This document shows positions 1 through 12,762 of a DNA stretch of 64,000 nt, in pieces; the first letter of the stretch is position 1, and each line of letters opens with the position of its first letter. Both the position numbers and the translations under genes were made by a program. Under the pieces are notes generated by a model. The model saw nothing but the letters and a program-made list of their open reading frames with translations. It did not search any database and was not told where the DNA came from. This DNA comes from Candidatus Kuenenia stuttgartensis (GTDB lineage: Bacteria; Pseudomonadota; Alphaproteobacteria; SMXS01). The stretch lies in assembly GCA_943329845.2 (NCBI GenBank), contig CALQFM020000008.1, positions 20,007 through 84,006 of the forward strand, in the 5' to 3' direction.

Positions 1-376
1 GGACTATGTCCGCGTGATCCCGGCCAATAACGAGCGGCTGCTCGAGGTGGACGCCAGGTTGTTCGCCGAGGCCATCGACCGCGTCTCGACCATTTCCAGC
101 GAGAAGTCGCGGGCGGTGAAGCTGATCATCGACACCGACAAGGTGACGCTCGCCGTCAACAGCCCCGACAGTGGCTCGGCCACCGAGGAACTGGCCGCCG
201 GCTATTCGTCCGAGGCCATGGAGATCGGTTTCAACGCGCGCTACGTCCTCGACATCATGAGCCAGGTGGAAGGCGACACGGTGCGCGTGTCCTTCGCCGA
301 CGCGGCCGCGCCGACGCTGGTGCAGGACGGCGGCGACGAAACCGCGCTCTATGTGCTGATGCCGATGCGCGTCTGA
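1..376 (+). CDS. dnaN: DNA polymerase III beta sliding clamp, C-terminal part
   Basis: This is the 3' end of the replicative sliding clamp, the ring that tethers DNA polymerase III to DNA. The reading frame is already open at base 2, so the gene begins upstream of the window. About 124 codons remain and cover the third clamp domain. The end, YVLMPMRV, is the typical DnaN C-terminus, and the motif IGFNARYVLDIM is also characteristic. recF follows after 22 bases and gyrB after that, the order found near the replication origin or in the dnaN-recF-gyrB block of many bacteria. Identification is firm from these motifs and the neighbours; nothing about its start can be said. Confidence 0.95.
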   Translation, partial: DYVRVIPANNERLLEVDARLFAEAIDRVSTISSEKSRAVKLIIDTDKVTLAVNSPDSGSATEELAAGYSSEAMEIGFNARYVLDIMSQVEGDTVRVSFADAAAPTLVQDGGDETALYVLMPMRV

Positions 377-398
377 CGCGGTCGCATCCGGGAAAAGA

Positions 399-4020
<3,622 letters not shown>

Positions 4021-4122
4021 GCAGCGCTGCTTTTTTCTCTGCCGGTTGGCGCGGCCCGCGCTATGATCGCGGACGCCGGACGGTATCCGGCAACCGCGTC
4101 ATTTCGTCACCCGAGAGAATCC

Positions 4123-6093
4123 GTGAAGTCTTATTGCCGCACATTCCTGTGCCTCGCGATGTTTGCCCTGCCCGCCGCGGCCGCCGCCGATCCCATCCCG
4201 GTCGAGGATTTTGCCGCCGACGCGTCGATCTGGAGCCCGGCGATTTCGCCCGACGGCAAGCAGATCGCCTATTTCACCTACAAGGACGGCGACGACTATC
4301 TGGTCACGTACCGGCTGGAGAACGATACGCTGACACTGATTGGCGAGCAGAAATCGGGCGACCAGGTCGACTTCAACTGGGTGGCGTGGAAGTCGTCAGA
4401 CCGACTGCTGGTCAGCGTCACGACCTACAGCAAGATGCGGTATTTCGGATCGGAGCGTTTTCCGTTCCGGCGTCTGCTGTCCTATGCCAAGGACGGCAGC
4501 GACATCAAGCTGCTGCTCGACGTCAGGCGCCTCAAATGGTTCCGCTTCCGCTTCGACGACGTTATTTCGTTCCTGCCCGACGATCCGGACCACATCATCA
4601 TCGGCTTCAGCGACGAGGGCGACTTCCAGTCCAACGCCTACAAGATCAACATTTTGACCGGCGAGAAGGAACTGCTGCAGAAGCCGGAGAAGAACCAGTA
4701 TGTCCGCGACTGGTACGCCGACTGGAACGGCACGGTCCGCTACGCCTATGGCTGGGACAAGAAGAAGGAGCGGCTGATGCTGATCCGCAAGGCGGACGGC
4801 CAGTGGATCAGCCTGACCAAGAACGATCTGTTTGAGGACGGCCGCTTCCGGCCGCTGGGGTTCAGCTTCGACGAGCGGTACGTCTATGTCATGTCGTCGC
4901 ACGTCAACGGCCGCGACGCCGTCTTCCGATTCGACCTGGAATCCGGCGAGCTGGCGGGCAAGGTCTACGAGAACGATAGGGTCGATATCGAAGGCCTGGT
5001 GGTGTCGCGGGCGCAGCACAAGGTACTTGCCGTCGGCTATGTCGACGACACGCCGAAGCTGCACTACCTCGACGAGGATTACAGGAAGCTGCACGAGAGT
5101 ATCGATGCGGTCCTGCCCGGACGGGTCAACCAGATCGTCTCCAGCAGTGCCGACGAGCAATACGCCATCATCGGCTCGTCGAGCGACCGGGATGCCGGCC
5201 GCTACTATCTCTAAGACATGACGCAGAATCCCCGGCGGATGGTCGAGTTCGGCCGGATCTATCCCAAGCTGCCGCTGGAGAAGATGGCCCGCATGAAGCC
5301 GGTCAGCTATGAGGCCCGCGACAGCCTGACGATCCCGGCCTACCTGACCCTGTCCGAAGGCTGGAGCGGACCTGGCCCGGCGGTGATCATGCCCCATGGC
5401 GGACCTTGGGTGCGCGACACGCTGTCGTTCGACATGTGGGTACAGTTCCTGGCCAGCCGCGGCTATGCGGTGCTGCAGCCGAATTACCGGGGCTCCTCTG
5501 GCTATGGCGACCGCTACGAGTCCCTGGGCTACGGCAAGTGGGGGCGCACCATGCAGGACGACCTGACCGATGGCGTGAAGTGGCTGGTGGCCGAGGGCAT
5601 CGCCGATCCGAACCGGGTCTGCATCGTCGGCGGCTCCTATGGCGGCTATGCCGCGCTGATGGGCGCCATCCGCACGCCAGACACCTACAAATGCGCCGCC
5701 GCGTTCGCACCGGTCACCGACATCAAGCGGTTCCTGAGGGACCACGGCGATTATGTCGAGGACAGCTACGACTACCAGCGGGTCGCTGGCAGCCTCGACA
5801 AGGACGAACTGGAGCAGATCTCCCCGCTCCGGCGTGCCAAGGAAGTGGCGCTGCCGCTGCTGCTGGCGCACGGGACCGCCGACGACGTGGTCCCGGTCGA
5901 GCATTCGAGGGAACTTGCCGAGAAGCTCAAGGGATTGGACAAGCCGGTCAAATATCTCGAGATGGCGGACGAAAACCATCACATGGAGAAGTCGGCCGAC
6001 CGGCTGTTGTGGTTCAAGGAGCTGGAAGCGTTCCTCGCCGAGCATATCGGCACGCCCTCGGCGGAAGCCGCCGCTGCCGCGCCTGCCCAATAG
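4123..6093 (+). pseudogene. S9 family prolyl-oligopeptidase-like peptidase, interrupted by an in-frame stop
   Basis: One continuous reading frame encodes an exported S9 peptidase of about 656 codons, the normal family length, but a TAA at 5212-5214 splits it. I chose GTG 4123 as the start because GAGAG precedes it and it opens directly into a signal peptide (FLCLAMFALPAAAAA). An ATG at 4063 would add 20 residues without signal character. The first part (to 5211) is the beta-propeller. The second part, which could restart at ATG 5218, is the alpha/beta hydrolase with GGSYGGY (nucleophile Ser at 5635-5637), Asp in GTADDVVPV and His in ENHHM. Both parts are otherwise intact and no base is gained or lost, so a single substitution (tyrosine TAC or TAT to TAA) explains it. 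The second part lacks its own signal peptide. This could be a recent null allele, a sequencing error or readthrough. Confidence 0.85.
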
Positions 6094-6321
6094 CTCCCCG
6101 TCACCGCCCACATTACGAAGCGGCAACAATTTTTTGTCGGCAGGCGCCGATGCCGCTTTCGGTACGACAGGGCCGTGCTATATCCACTCGTGCTTCGACA
6201 GGAACGGTTAACAAGGATACTGAACCAGGCGACCCGCAGGTTCGCACCCAGCCGCCCTTTTTCCGTCACCATTCCCTTGCATAAGCTGCGCCCGCATTCG
6301 CGCCGGACAGCCCGCTGATCC

Positions 6322-8160
6322 ATGGCAAACACGAAGAATCCCAGCCCGCCGCGCAAGACCCCGCCCAAGAACCCGGCGCCGCCCCGCAAAGGCGGCAGCT
6401 GGCAGCGTACCCTGCTGGCCTGGCTGCTGGCGACCGCCGCCGGCATCGCGGGCGTCCTGCTGCTGATCGCCGTCTGGTGGGTCGTCGACCTGCCCGACGT
6501 GGACAAGACCCTGGCGCAGAAGCGGCCGCCCGCCGTCACCATTCTGGACCGGCATGGCGCGCAGATCGCGGCCTATGGCGGCGTCGGCGGCGAATGGGTG
6601 CCGCGCAGGCGCATCCCCGTCAACGTGGTGAAGGCGGTGCTGGCGATCGAGGACCGGCGGTTCTACACCCATGAGGGCGTGGATTTCTGGGGCGTGGTGC
6701 GCGCCGTCGTAGTCAATATCCGCAGCGGCGACGTCAAGCAGGGCGGCTCGACCCTGACCCAGCAGCTTGCCAAGAACCTGTTCCTGACCCCCGACAAGAC
6801 CGCCAAGCGCAAGATCCAGGAGGCCATGCTGGCCTATGCGCTGGAACGCCGGCTCAGCAAGGACCAGATCCTCGAGCAGTATCTCAACCGGGTGTATTTC
6901 GGCGCCGGCGCCTATGGCGTCGAGGCCGCCTCGCGGCGCTATTTCGCCAAGGAGGTGCAGGACGTGACCCTGCCCGAGGCCGCCATGCTGGCCGGCCTAC
7001 TCAAGGCGCCGTCGAAATACTCGCCGCTCAACGACCCCAAGGCCGCGGCCGCGCGCACCCGGCAGGTGCTCGACGCCATGGTGGACGCCGGCTTCCTCAC
7101 CGAGGGCCGGCGCCGCAACATCGCCATACCCCAGGTCGCCTCGCGCTCGGCCGGCGACAGTGCCCGCTACTTCACCGACTGGGTGATGACCGAGCTGCCG
7201 CAATATGTGGGCGAGCCGACCAGCGATCTCACCGTGCGCACCACCTTCGAGCCGGGCCTGCAGTTCTCGGCGCAGCAGGCGCTGACCGACGGACTGGAGA
7301 AGGGCGGCGCCGACGGCAAGGTTAGCCAGGGCGCCATCGTGGTGATGACGCCGGCGGGCGAGGTGCGTGCCATGGTCGGTGGCCGCGACTACCAGCAGAG
7401 CGAGTTCAACCGCGCGGTGCGGGCGCTGCGCCAGCCGGGCTCGGCGTTCAAGCTGTTCGTCTACCTGGCCGGCTTCGAGGCGGGCTACGATCCCAACTCG
7501 GTGATGCGCGATTCCCCGGTCATCCTGGACGGGTGGCAGCCGCAGAACTACTCCGAGGAATTCCGCGGGCCGGTCACCCTGCGCACCGCCTTCGCCGATT
7601 CCATCAACACGGTGGCGGTCAAGCTGGCCAACGCCGCCGACCAGTCGACGGTGGTGGAAGCGGCCCGTCGCCTCGGCATCACCACGCCGCTCAGCACCCT
7701 GCCCAGCGTCTCGCTCGGCGTCACCGAAGTGCGGCTGATCGAGCTGACCGGCGCCTATGCCGCCATCGCCAATGGCGGCTATGAGGCGCGGCCCTACGCC
7801 ATTCTGGAGGTCCGCGACGCCGACGGCGACAAGGTCTACAAGCGCAAGCAGAACCGGGGGCGTGTCGTCGCCCAGCAGCAGGTCGAGCAGCTCGACGAGC
7901 TGATGCGCGCCGTGGTGTCCTACGGGACCGGCGGCAACGCCCGCCTGCCCAACCGCGTCGCCGCCGGCAAGACCGGCACCAGCCAGGAATGGCGCAACGC
8001 CTGGTTCGTGGGCTACACCGACAAATATGTCGCCGGCGTGTGGCTCGGCAACGATGACAACTCGCCGATGAACCATGTGGCGGGCGGCGGCATGCCGGCG
8101 AAGATCTGGCGCGACCTGATGGTCCGCGCCGACAAGGTGAAGCAGAGCGAGGCCGACTGA
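6322..8160 (+). CDS. Class A penicillin-binding protein (PBP1A family)
   Basis: This bifunctional peptidoglycan synthase should polymerise glycan strands and cross-link peptides on the periplasmic side of the inner membrane. The N-terminus is proline/lysine-rich and cytoplasmic, followed by one membrane segment at about residues 29-52. The GT51 glycosyltransferase domain has IEDRRFYTHEGVD with catalytic E110 and GGSTLTQQLAKN. The transpeptidase domain has S374-x-x-K377 (PGSAFK), S427-I-N429 and K550-T-G-T. The 612-residue length is short for PBP1A of enterobacteria, suggesting no large inserted OB domain. All catalytic motifs are present. A 228-base spacer separates it from the peptidase upstream; I see no strong promoter in it. 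Confidence 0.93.
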   Translation: MANTKNPSPPRKTPPKNPAPPRKGGSWQRTLLAWLLATAAGIAGVLLLIAVWWVVDLPDVDKTLAQKRPPAVTILDRHGAQIAAYGGVGGEWVPRRRIPVNVVKAVLAIEDRRFYTHEGVDFWGVVRAVVVNIRSGDVKQGGSTLTQQLAKNLFLTPDKTAKRKIQEAMLAYALERRLSKDQILEQYLNRVYFGAGAYGVEAASRRYFAKEVQDVTLPEAAMLAGLLKAPSKYSPLNDPKAAAARTRQVLDAMVDAGFLTEGRRRNIAIPQVASRSAGDSARYFTDWVMTELPQYVGEPTSDLTVRTTFEPGLQFSAQQALTDGLEKGGADGKVSQGAIVVMTPAGEVRAMVGGRDYQQSEFNRAVRALRQPGSAFKLFVYLAGFEAGYDPNSVMRDSPVILDGWQPQNYSEEFRGPVTLRTAFADSINTVAVKLANAADQSTVVEAARRLGITTPLSTLPSVSLGVTEVRLIELTGAYAAIANGGYEARPYAILEVRDADGDKVYKRKQNRGRVVAQQQVEQLDELMRAVVSYGTGGNARLPNRVAAGKTGTSQEWRNAWFVGYTDKYVAGVWLGNDDNSPMNHVAGGGMPAKIWRDLMVRADKVKQSEAD

Positions 8161-8223
8161 GCCTGTTGCGCCGTTCACCCCGATAACAGACAGTGCGGAG
8201 TTCAACGGCTTCCGGACGAGGCG

Positions 8224-9216
8224 ATGACGGATTTCGAGCGGAGCGTATTGAGCCTGCCGGCTTCGGCGGCGCCCGCGCTGATGGTCGTCATCGACACCGA
8301 GGAGGAGTTCGACTGGACCGGCCCGTTCGGCCGCACCAGCCATTCGGTCGAGGCGCTCGACGATCTGGGCCGCGCCCAGGAGCTCTTCGAGGGCTTCGGC
8401 ATTGTCCCGGTCTATGCCGTCGACTATCCGATTGCCGACAACCCGGACCCTGCAGCCGCGCTGCGCGGCTGGATCGCGGCGGGCAGGGCGGTGCTCGCCG
8501 CCCAGCTCCATGGCTGGGTGACCCCGCCCTTCGAGGAAGCCATCAGCCGCCGGAACTCCTACCAGGGCAACCTGCCACCGGCGCTGGAGCGCGCCAAGCT
8601 CGAGGCGCTTGTCGCCCGCGTCACCGACAGCTTCGGCGTGCGGCCGGTGATCCACAAGGCCGGGCGCTATGGCATCGGCCCGTCCACGCCCGGCATCATC
8701 GCCGGGCTGGGATTCGAAATCGACCTGAGCATCTGCCCGAGTTTCGACGGCCGTCGTGACGGCGGGCCCGACCACACGCGTTATTCGGCCGACCCGTTCC
8801 GCTTCGGGCCGGGCGGCGGCCTGCTCGAGCTGCCGTCGACCGCCGGCTATTGCGGCGTGCTCGCGCCGATCGGCAACCCGCTGCACGGGCTCGTGGCGTC
8901 GCCGCCGCTGGAGCGGGCGCGCTTGAAGGCGGCGTTCTCGCGGCTGGGCCTGCTGGAGCGCATCCGGCTGTCGCCCGAAGGCTATTCGCTGGCCGACCTG
9001 AAGCGGCTCACACGCAAGCTGCTGGCGGACGGCACGCGGGTGCTGACCTTCAGCTTCCACAGCCCGTCGTTGAGGCCGGGATGCACGCCCTATGTGAGAA
9101 CCGAGGCCGACCGGGCGCGGTTGCTGGACACGTGCCGGGGGTATTTCGAGTTCTTCAGGAACGAGGTCGGCGGGCGCTTCACGACGCCGTTCCAGGTGCG
9201 GGACGAACTCGGCTAA
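8224..9216 (+). CDS. Polysaccharide deacetylase-like protein (WalW type)
   Basis: The 330-residue protein starts with the DTEEEFDW motif close to its N-terminus and contains LHGWVTPPF and KAGRYG. These elements mark the WalW-like branch of the NodB/CE4 polysaccharide deacetylase fold, often found in cell-envelope polysaccharide loci. The DTEEEFDW acidic cluster and the LHGW histidine are the likely metal site. No signal peptide is seen, so a cytoplasmic role is suggested. Substrate is unknown. The stop codon overlaps the stop of the convergent gene on the other strand by 3 bases. Family assignment is fairly confident; function is inferred. Confidence 0.75.
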   Translation: MTDFERSVLSLPASAAPALMVVIDTEEEFDWTGPFGRTSHSVEALDDLGRAQELFEGFGIVPVYAVDYPIADNPDPAAALRGWIAAGRAVLAAQLHGWVTPPFEEAISRRNSYQGNLPPALERAKLEALVARVTDSFGVRPVIHKAGRYGIGPSTPGIIAGLGFEIDLSICPSFDGRRDGGPDHTRYSADPFRFGPGGGLLELPSTAGYCGVLAPIGNPLHGLVASPPLERARLKAAFSRLGLLERIRLSPEGYSLADLKRLTRKLLADGTRVLTFSFHSPSLRPGCTPYVRTEADRARLLDTCRGYFEFFRNEVGGRFTTPFQVRDELG

Positions 9217-9653
9217 AGCTCCCAGTCGACCAGATGCATGAACAGGTCGTCGGCGTCGCGCTCCGAGACCGCCTTGCCGCGCACCGAGATGCCGGCCTGG
9301 TGGACGGTATCGGGATCGCCGGAGACCAGCGGGTGCCACCATTCCAGGTCCTTGCCCTCATGCAGCCGCCGGTAGGCGCAGCTTCGCGGCATCCAGTTGA
9401 ACATGGCCACGTTCTCGGGCGTCAGCACCTGGCAGTCGGGCACCAGCCGGCGGCGTTCGCTGTACTTGGTGCAGCTGCAGGCCTCGGTGTCGAGCAGGCG
9501 GCAGCAGACATTGGTCTGCATGATCTCGCCCGTGTCCTCGTCCTCCAGCTTGTGCAGGCAGCAGCGGGCGCAGCCGTCGCACAGGGATTCCCATTCCTCC
9601 CGGTTCATCTCGGCGAGAGTCTTGGTTTTCCAGAACGGCAGGGCGTCGCTCAT
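9213..9653 (-). CDS. YcgN family cysteine-cluster protein (UPF0260)
   Basis: This is a 146-residue protein rich in spaced cysteines: CDGCARCC near residues 26-33, [13 protein letters not shown], and a later [19 protein letters not shown]. This matches the YcgN/UPF0260 family (zinc- or iron-binding CxxCxxCC proteins) of unknown function. The start MSDALPFW at 9653 overlaps the end of the sco gene by 4 bases (ATGA type), so both are translated from one mRNA. The reading frame stays open upstream, but that part is the shadow of sco. Pairing with a Sco metal chaperone fits a metal-related role, which is only inference. Confidence 0.85.
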   Translation of the reverse strand: MSDALPFWKTKTLAEMNREEWESLCDGCARCCLHKLEDEDTGEIMQTNVCCRLLDTEACSCTKYSERRRLVPDCQVLTPENVAMFNWMPRSCAYRRLHEGKDLEWWHPLVSGDPDTVHQAGISVRGKAVSERDADDLFMHLVDWEL

Positions 9654-10249
9654 GCGCTGCCGGGGTCCAGCAGGTCCCTGAGCGCCTTCTCGATGACCGC
9701 GGACGAGCTGTTCGGGTCCAGATGCCTGATATACCGGCCCTCGCAGTCCATCAGGTAGACATAGCCGGAATGGTTCATGGTGTAGGCGTCGGGCGCGTCG
9801 GCCGGCACCTCGCGGGCATAGTAGACGCGGTAGGCACCGGCCGCCTTGGCCACTTGCTCGGCGCTGCCGCTCAGGCCGATGAAGGACGGGTGGAAGCTCG
9901 TCAGGTATTTGCCGACGACGTCGGGCGTGTCGCGTTCCGGGTCGATGGTGATGAACACCGGCGTGAACCTGTCCGCGTCCTTCCCCAGTGTATCGAGCGC
10001 GCCGCTGATGTTCTGCAGCTCGGTGGGGCAGATGTCGGGGCAGAAGGTGAAGCCGAAATAGACGATGCGGTACTTTCCCTTCAGCGTCTCGTTGGTGACC
10101 GCCTTGCCGGACGGGTCGGTCAGTTCGAACGCGCCGCCGATGGGGACGGCGGCGTCGCCCTTCACTTTGCACGCCGTCTCGCCGCAGCCGGACAGCGGTA
10201 CGGCGCCGGCGAGCAGCAGGGCGAGGGCGATGGGGATCAGCAGGCGCAT
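9650..10249 (-). CDS. SCO1/SenC/PrrC family copper chaperone lipoprotein
   Basis: This protein of about 199 residues helps assemble the CuA centre of cytochrome c oxidase or acts as a thiol-disulphide protein in the periplasm. The copper-binding CxxxC lies in FCPDICPTE, and the third ligand histidine is in [13 protein letters not shown]. The start [13 protein letters not shown] at 10249 gives a signal peptide ending in a lipobox LSGC, so the mature protein is probably membrane-anchored. An in-frame upstream start at 10336 would add 29 residues without function. It is co-transcribed with the YcgN-like gene. No cytochrome oxidase gene is in the window. Confidence 0.9.
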   Translation of the reverse strand: MRLLIPIALALLLAGAVPLSGCGETACKVKGDAAVPIGGAFELTDPSGKAVTNETLKGKYRIVYFGFTFCPDICPTELQNISGALDTLGKDADRFTPVFITIDPERDTPDVVGKYLTSFHPSFIGLSGSAEQVAKAAGAYRVYYAREVPADAPDAYTMNHSGYVYLMDCEGRYIRHLDPNSSSAVIEKALRDLLDPGSA

Positions 10250-10308
10250 GCGGCCGGGTTCCAAAGCGGGTCGGGTTGGTTTAGGGTCGGCACAGGTCGT
10301 GGCCAGCG

Positions 10309-10322
10309 CCCTATATATAGGG
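10309..10322. promoter_or_regulatory. Perfect 14-bp AT-centred palindrome between divergent genes
   Basis: CCCTATATATAGGG lies in the 103-base gap between sco (minus strand) and the ankyrin gene (plus strand). It is AT-rich in a GC-rich setting and is symmetrical, so it could supply a -10-like element to both directions or bind a dimeric regulator. Position and symmetry are seen directly; a function is inferred. Confidence 0.35.
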
Positions 10323-10352
10323 TGCTTCGCCAACACGGAAGGATGACGGGCA

Positions 10353-11018
10353 ATGACGGGTTACTGGGGGCGCCTCGGCGGCAGGCTGATCGTGACGGTC
10401 GCCGTGCTGTGCGTGTCGGCCGGCGCGGCCATGGCGCAGATGACGCCGGATGCCGAGTTCATCCGAAGTATCCGCAAAAGCGACTACAGCAAGGTGCTTC
10501 CCTATCTGGTCAACGGCGGCAATGTGAACGGGCGCGAATTCGACAGCACACCGGCGCTGATGGTGGCGGTCGAGATCGGCGACGCCAGCCTGGTCAAGAC
10601 GTTCCTGGAATTCAAGGCCAACCCGGACCTGTCCAACCGGACGACAGGCGAGACCGCGCTGATGCGCGCCGCCACCCAGAACGAGCTCACCTGCGCCCAG
10701 TTGCTGGTCTACTACAAGGCCGACATCGACGCGCCCGACAAGCAGGGCGAGACGGCGCTGATCAAGGCGGTGCGCGCCAAGTCCGAGGACATCGTTGCGC
10801 TGCTCGTCAGCGTCGGCGCCGACGTGAACCTGGCGGACTATACCGGCATGTCGCCGATCGACCACGCGCGCCGCATCGGCAACCCGCGCATCATCAAGAT
10901 CCTGGAAACGCCCCCGCCCGCGCCTGTGGCGCCGGTCGCGCCGGTGACACCGGTTCTCGAAGTGCCGCCCGAAAAGCCCGAGGCGCCGGCGCCCGTATCG
11001 GCGCCGCCCACGAAGTAG
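10353..11018 (+). CDS. Exported ankyrin-repeat protein
   Basis: The 221-residue protein has a signal peptide (LIVTVAVLCVSAGAAMA, cleaved near residue 28) and then about four ankyrin repeats. These are recognisable by phrases such as TTGETALMRAATQNE, QGETALIKAVRAKSED and LLVSVGADVNLADYTG. The last 35 residues are a proline/alanine/valine linker (PAPVAPVAPVTPV). It should act in the periplasm as a protein-binding scaffold; no partner can be named. It is followed after 8 bases by a PPP-family phosphatase, suggesting a shared transcript. Confidence 0.85.
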   Translation: MTGYWGRLGGRLIVTVAVLCVSAGAAMAQMTPDAEFIRSIRKSDYSKVLPYLVNGGNVNGREFDSTPALMVAVEIGDASLVKTFLEFKANPDLSNRTTGETALMRAATQNELTCAQLLVYYKADIDAPDKQGETALIKAVRAKSEDIVALLVSVGADVNLADYTGMSPIDHARRIGNPRIIKILETPPPAPVAPVAPVTPVLEVPPEKPEAPAPVSAPPTK

Positions 11019-11026
11019 GCGCGGCC

Positions 11027-11800
11027 GTGTTCGGGTTGTTCAAGAAGCGGCGCAAGTTCTGCCAGGTTCCCGAGCGAACCTGTGTCTACGCCATCGGCGA
11101 CATCCACGGCCGGGCCGACCTGCTGGAGATGGTGCTGGAAAAGATCCAGGTTCACGCCGCGCGCTATGACGGCTTTCGCAAGGTGCTGATCACGCTCGGC
11201 GACTATGTGGACCGGGGCGCCGACAGCAAGGGCGTCATCGACCGGCTGCTCGCGCCGCCCGCCGGGTTCGAAACCGTTTGCCTGATGGGCAACCACGAGG
11301 ACCTCATGCTGCGGTTCCTCAGCCAGCCCGCCGATGGCGGCGTGTGGTTCCAGAACGGCGGCGAGGCCACGATGGAAAGCTACGGCTTGCCTGTCGATGG
11401 CTGGGACGTGGACCGCGCCAAGGACCTTCGCGACGCGCTGGCCCGCGCCCTGCCGCCCGCCCATGTTGCCTTCCTGCGCGGGCTGGCGATGCAGCACACC
11501 GAGGGCGACTATGTCTTCGTGCATGCGGGCGTGAAGCCCGGCGTGCCGCTACGCCGTCAGGATCCGGAAGATCTGATGTGGATCAGGGACGAATTCCTGC
11601 GCTCGACCCGGGATCACGGCAAGGTAGTGGTCCACGGCCATTCGGTCGCGTTCAAGCCCGAGGAGTTTCCGTCGTCAGACCGGCCGAGTCGCATCGGCAT
11701 TGATACGGGCGCCTATGCGACAGAACAGCTCACATGCCTGGCGCTGGTCGGCGCCATGCGGTCATGGATCCATACCGAGCAGGATCCGCGTTTCGCCTGA
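11027..11800 (+). CDS. Serine/threonine protein phosphatase-like metallophosphatase (PPP family)
   Basis: The binuclear metallophosphatase motifs are all present in order: GDIHGR, GDYVDRG, GNHED, and the later histidines in VHAGVKPG and VHGHS. These define the PPP family (bacterial PrpA/ApaH-like phosphatases). The GTG at 11027 opens directly into FGLFKKRRKFCQVP and gives 257 residues, a normal length. The frame is open far upstream, but that part is a shadow of the ankyrin gene. It may dephosphorylate proteins or dinucleotides; the sequence alone does not decide. Confidence 0.88.
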   Translation: MFGLFKKRRKFCQVPERTCVYAIGDIHGRADLLEMVLEKIQVHAARYDGFRKVLITLGDYVDRGADSKGVIDRLLAPPAGFETVCLMGNHEDLMLRFLSQPADGGVWFQNGGEATMESYGLPVDGWDVDRAKDLRDALARALPPAHVAFLRGLAMQHTEGDYVFVHAGVKPGVPLRRQDPEDLMWIRDEFLRSTRDHGKVVVHGHSVAFKPEEFPSSDRPSRIGIDTGAYATEQLTCLALVGAMRSWIHTEQDPRFA

Positions 11801-11808
11801 GCGGTAAC

Positions 11809-11985
11809 TCAGTGGTGGTGGTCGTGGCCGTGATCGTGGCCGTGAGCCGCGCCGGTCGTCCACTTCTCTTCCATTTCCTTGTGGCGCTTCATCCACCCGG
11901 CGAACAGATAGGACATCGCGCCCATCACCACGAAGGTGAACAGCATGAAGGCGATGAGCAGCGGCAGCTGATCCGGATTGTGCAT
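11809..11985 (-). CDS. Small membrane protein with histidine-rich C-terminus
   Basis: This 58-residue protein has one membrane segment (LLIAFMLFTFVVMGAMSYLFAG), a charged stretch WMKRHKEMEEKW, and a C-terminal tail AHGHDHGHDHHH that looks metal-binding. An AGGAG Shine-Dalgarno precedes the ATG at 11985 (acaggagtcccaacg). It matches no family I recognise. It is convergent with the phosphatase and upstream of nothing on its own strand. A role in nickel, zinc or copper handling is possible, but only by the tail composition. Confidence 0.65.
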   Translation of the reverse strand: MHNPDQLPLLIAFMLFTFVVMGAMSYLFAGWMKRHKEMEEKWTTGAAHGHDHGHDHHH

Positions 11986-12073
11986 CGTTGGGACTCCTGT
12001 CGGCTTTTCCCGGTTTATATCTCCGGCCCCACCCGCGGCCAAGCGGTTTCGGCCCAAAACCCTGTGCCGCGGA

Positions 12074-12661
12074 TCAGACCTTCGTACCAAACGTCTCGCC
12101 GCCTGCCGCGAGCCATGCTTCTTCCTCGGGCGTGCTCGCCCGGCCGAGGATGGCGTTGCGGTGGGGGAAGCGACCGAAGCGGGCGATGATCTCCTGGTGC
12201 CTCTCGGCGTAGCGGGTTGCCGGCGCCTCGCCGGTGCCCCGGAACAGCGCCACCGACCGGGCCTGGGCCTCGTTGTCCTCGGCGTGCTCGAACGGCAGGT
12301 AGAAGAACTTTCGCCACACCGGCGGCACCGCCTGGTCGAAGCCACGCGACAGTGCAAGCCGCGCCACCACCAGCGCCTTGCCGTCGGTGGCGAAGGCGCG
12401 GGGCTGGCCGCGGAACATGTTGCGCGGAAACTGGTCGAGCAGCACGGTCAGCGCCAGCGCGCCCTCGGCCGACTCGGACCAGCCGTCGAGCTCGCCCCGG
12501 GCGGCGCGCTCCCAGGCGCCCATGAAGTGCCGCCTGATGGTGTCGTCGAAGACGGGATCGGGCACGAACCACGCCTGGAGGTCGCGTCCCTCGGGGTGCG
12601 ATTGATCCGGACGGCTGTCCGAAGCGAACCAGAAGCCTAGTACATCGTTTACGCTCGTCAC
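12074..12661 (-). CDS. DUF924 family protein
   Basis: This 195-residue protein has the DUF924 hallmarks VLGFWF at the N-terminus, WF near residue 31, LLDQFPRNMFRG, and PFEHAED in the middle. The family is all-helical with a TPR-like fold, and its function is not established. The start is a GTG at 12661 preceded by GAGGTGA. It is divergent from the lipid transporter operon that begins at 12763, with 101 bases between them. Nothing in its sequence suggests membrane insertion or export. Confidence 0.88.
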   Translation of the reverse strand: MTSVNDVLGFWFASDSRPDQSHPEGRDLQAWFVPDPVFDDTIRRHFMGAWERAARGELDGWSESAEGALALTVLLDQFPRNMFRGQPRAFATDGKALVVARLALSRGFDQAVPPVWRKFFYLPFEHAEDNEAQARSVALFRGTGEAPATRYAERHQEIIARFGRFPHRNAILGRASTPEEEAWLAAGGETFGTKV

Positions 12662-12762
12662 GGCACATCACCTCACTGGAATGGGCGCGGGACCGGATTA
12701 CCGACAACATTGCCAAATGTCCGCCAAGTCGTTGATACTGCGGTCTACGGTCGGGAGGGTAT

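Noticed and set aside
4021..4036. Possible terminator after gyrB (GCAGCGCTGC then six T)
   Set aside because: The palindrome leaves only about three pairs around a usable loop, too weak to call an intrinsic terminator.
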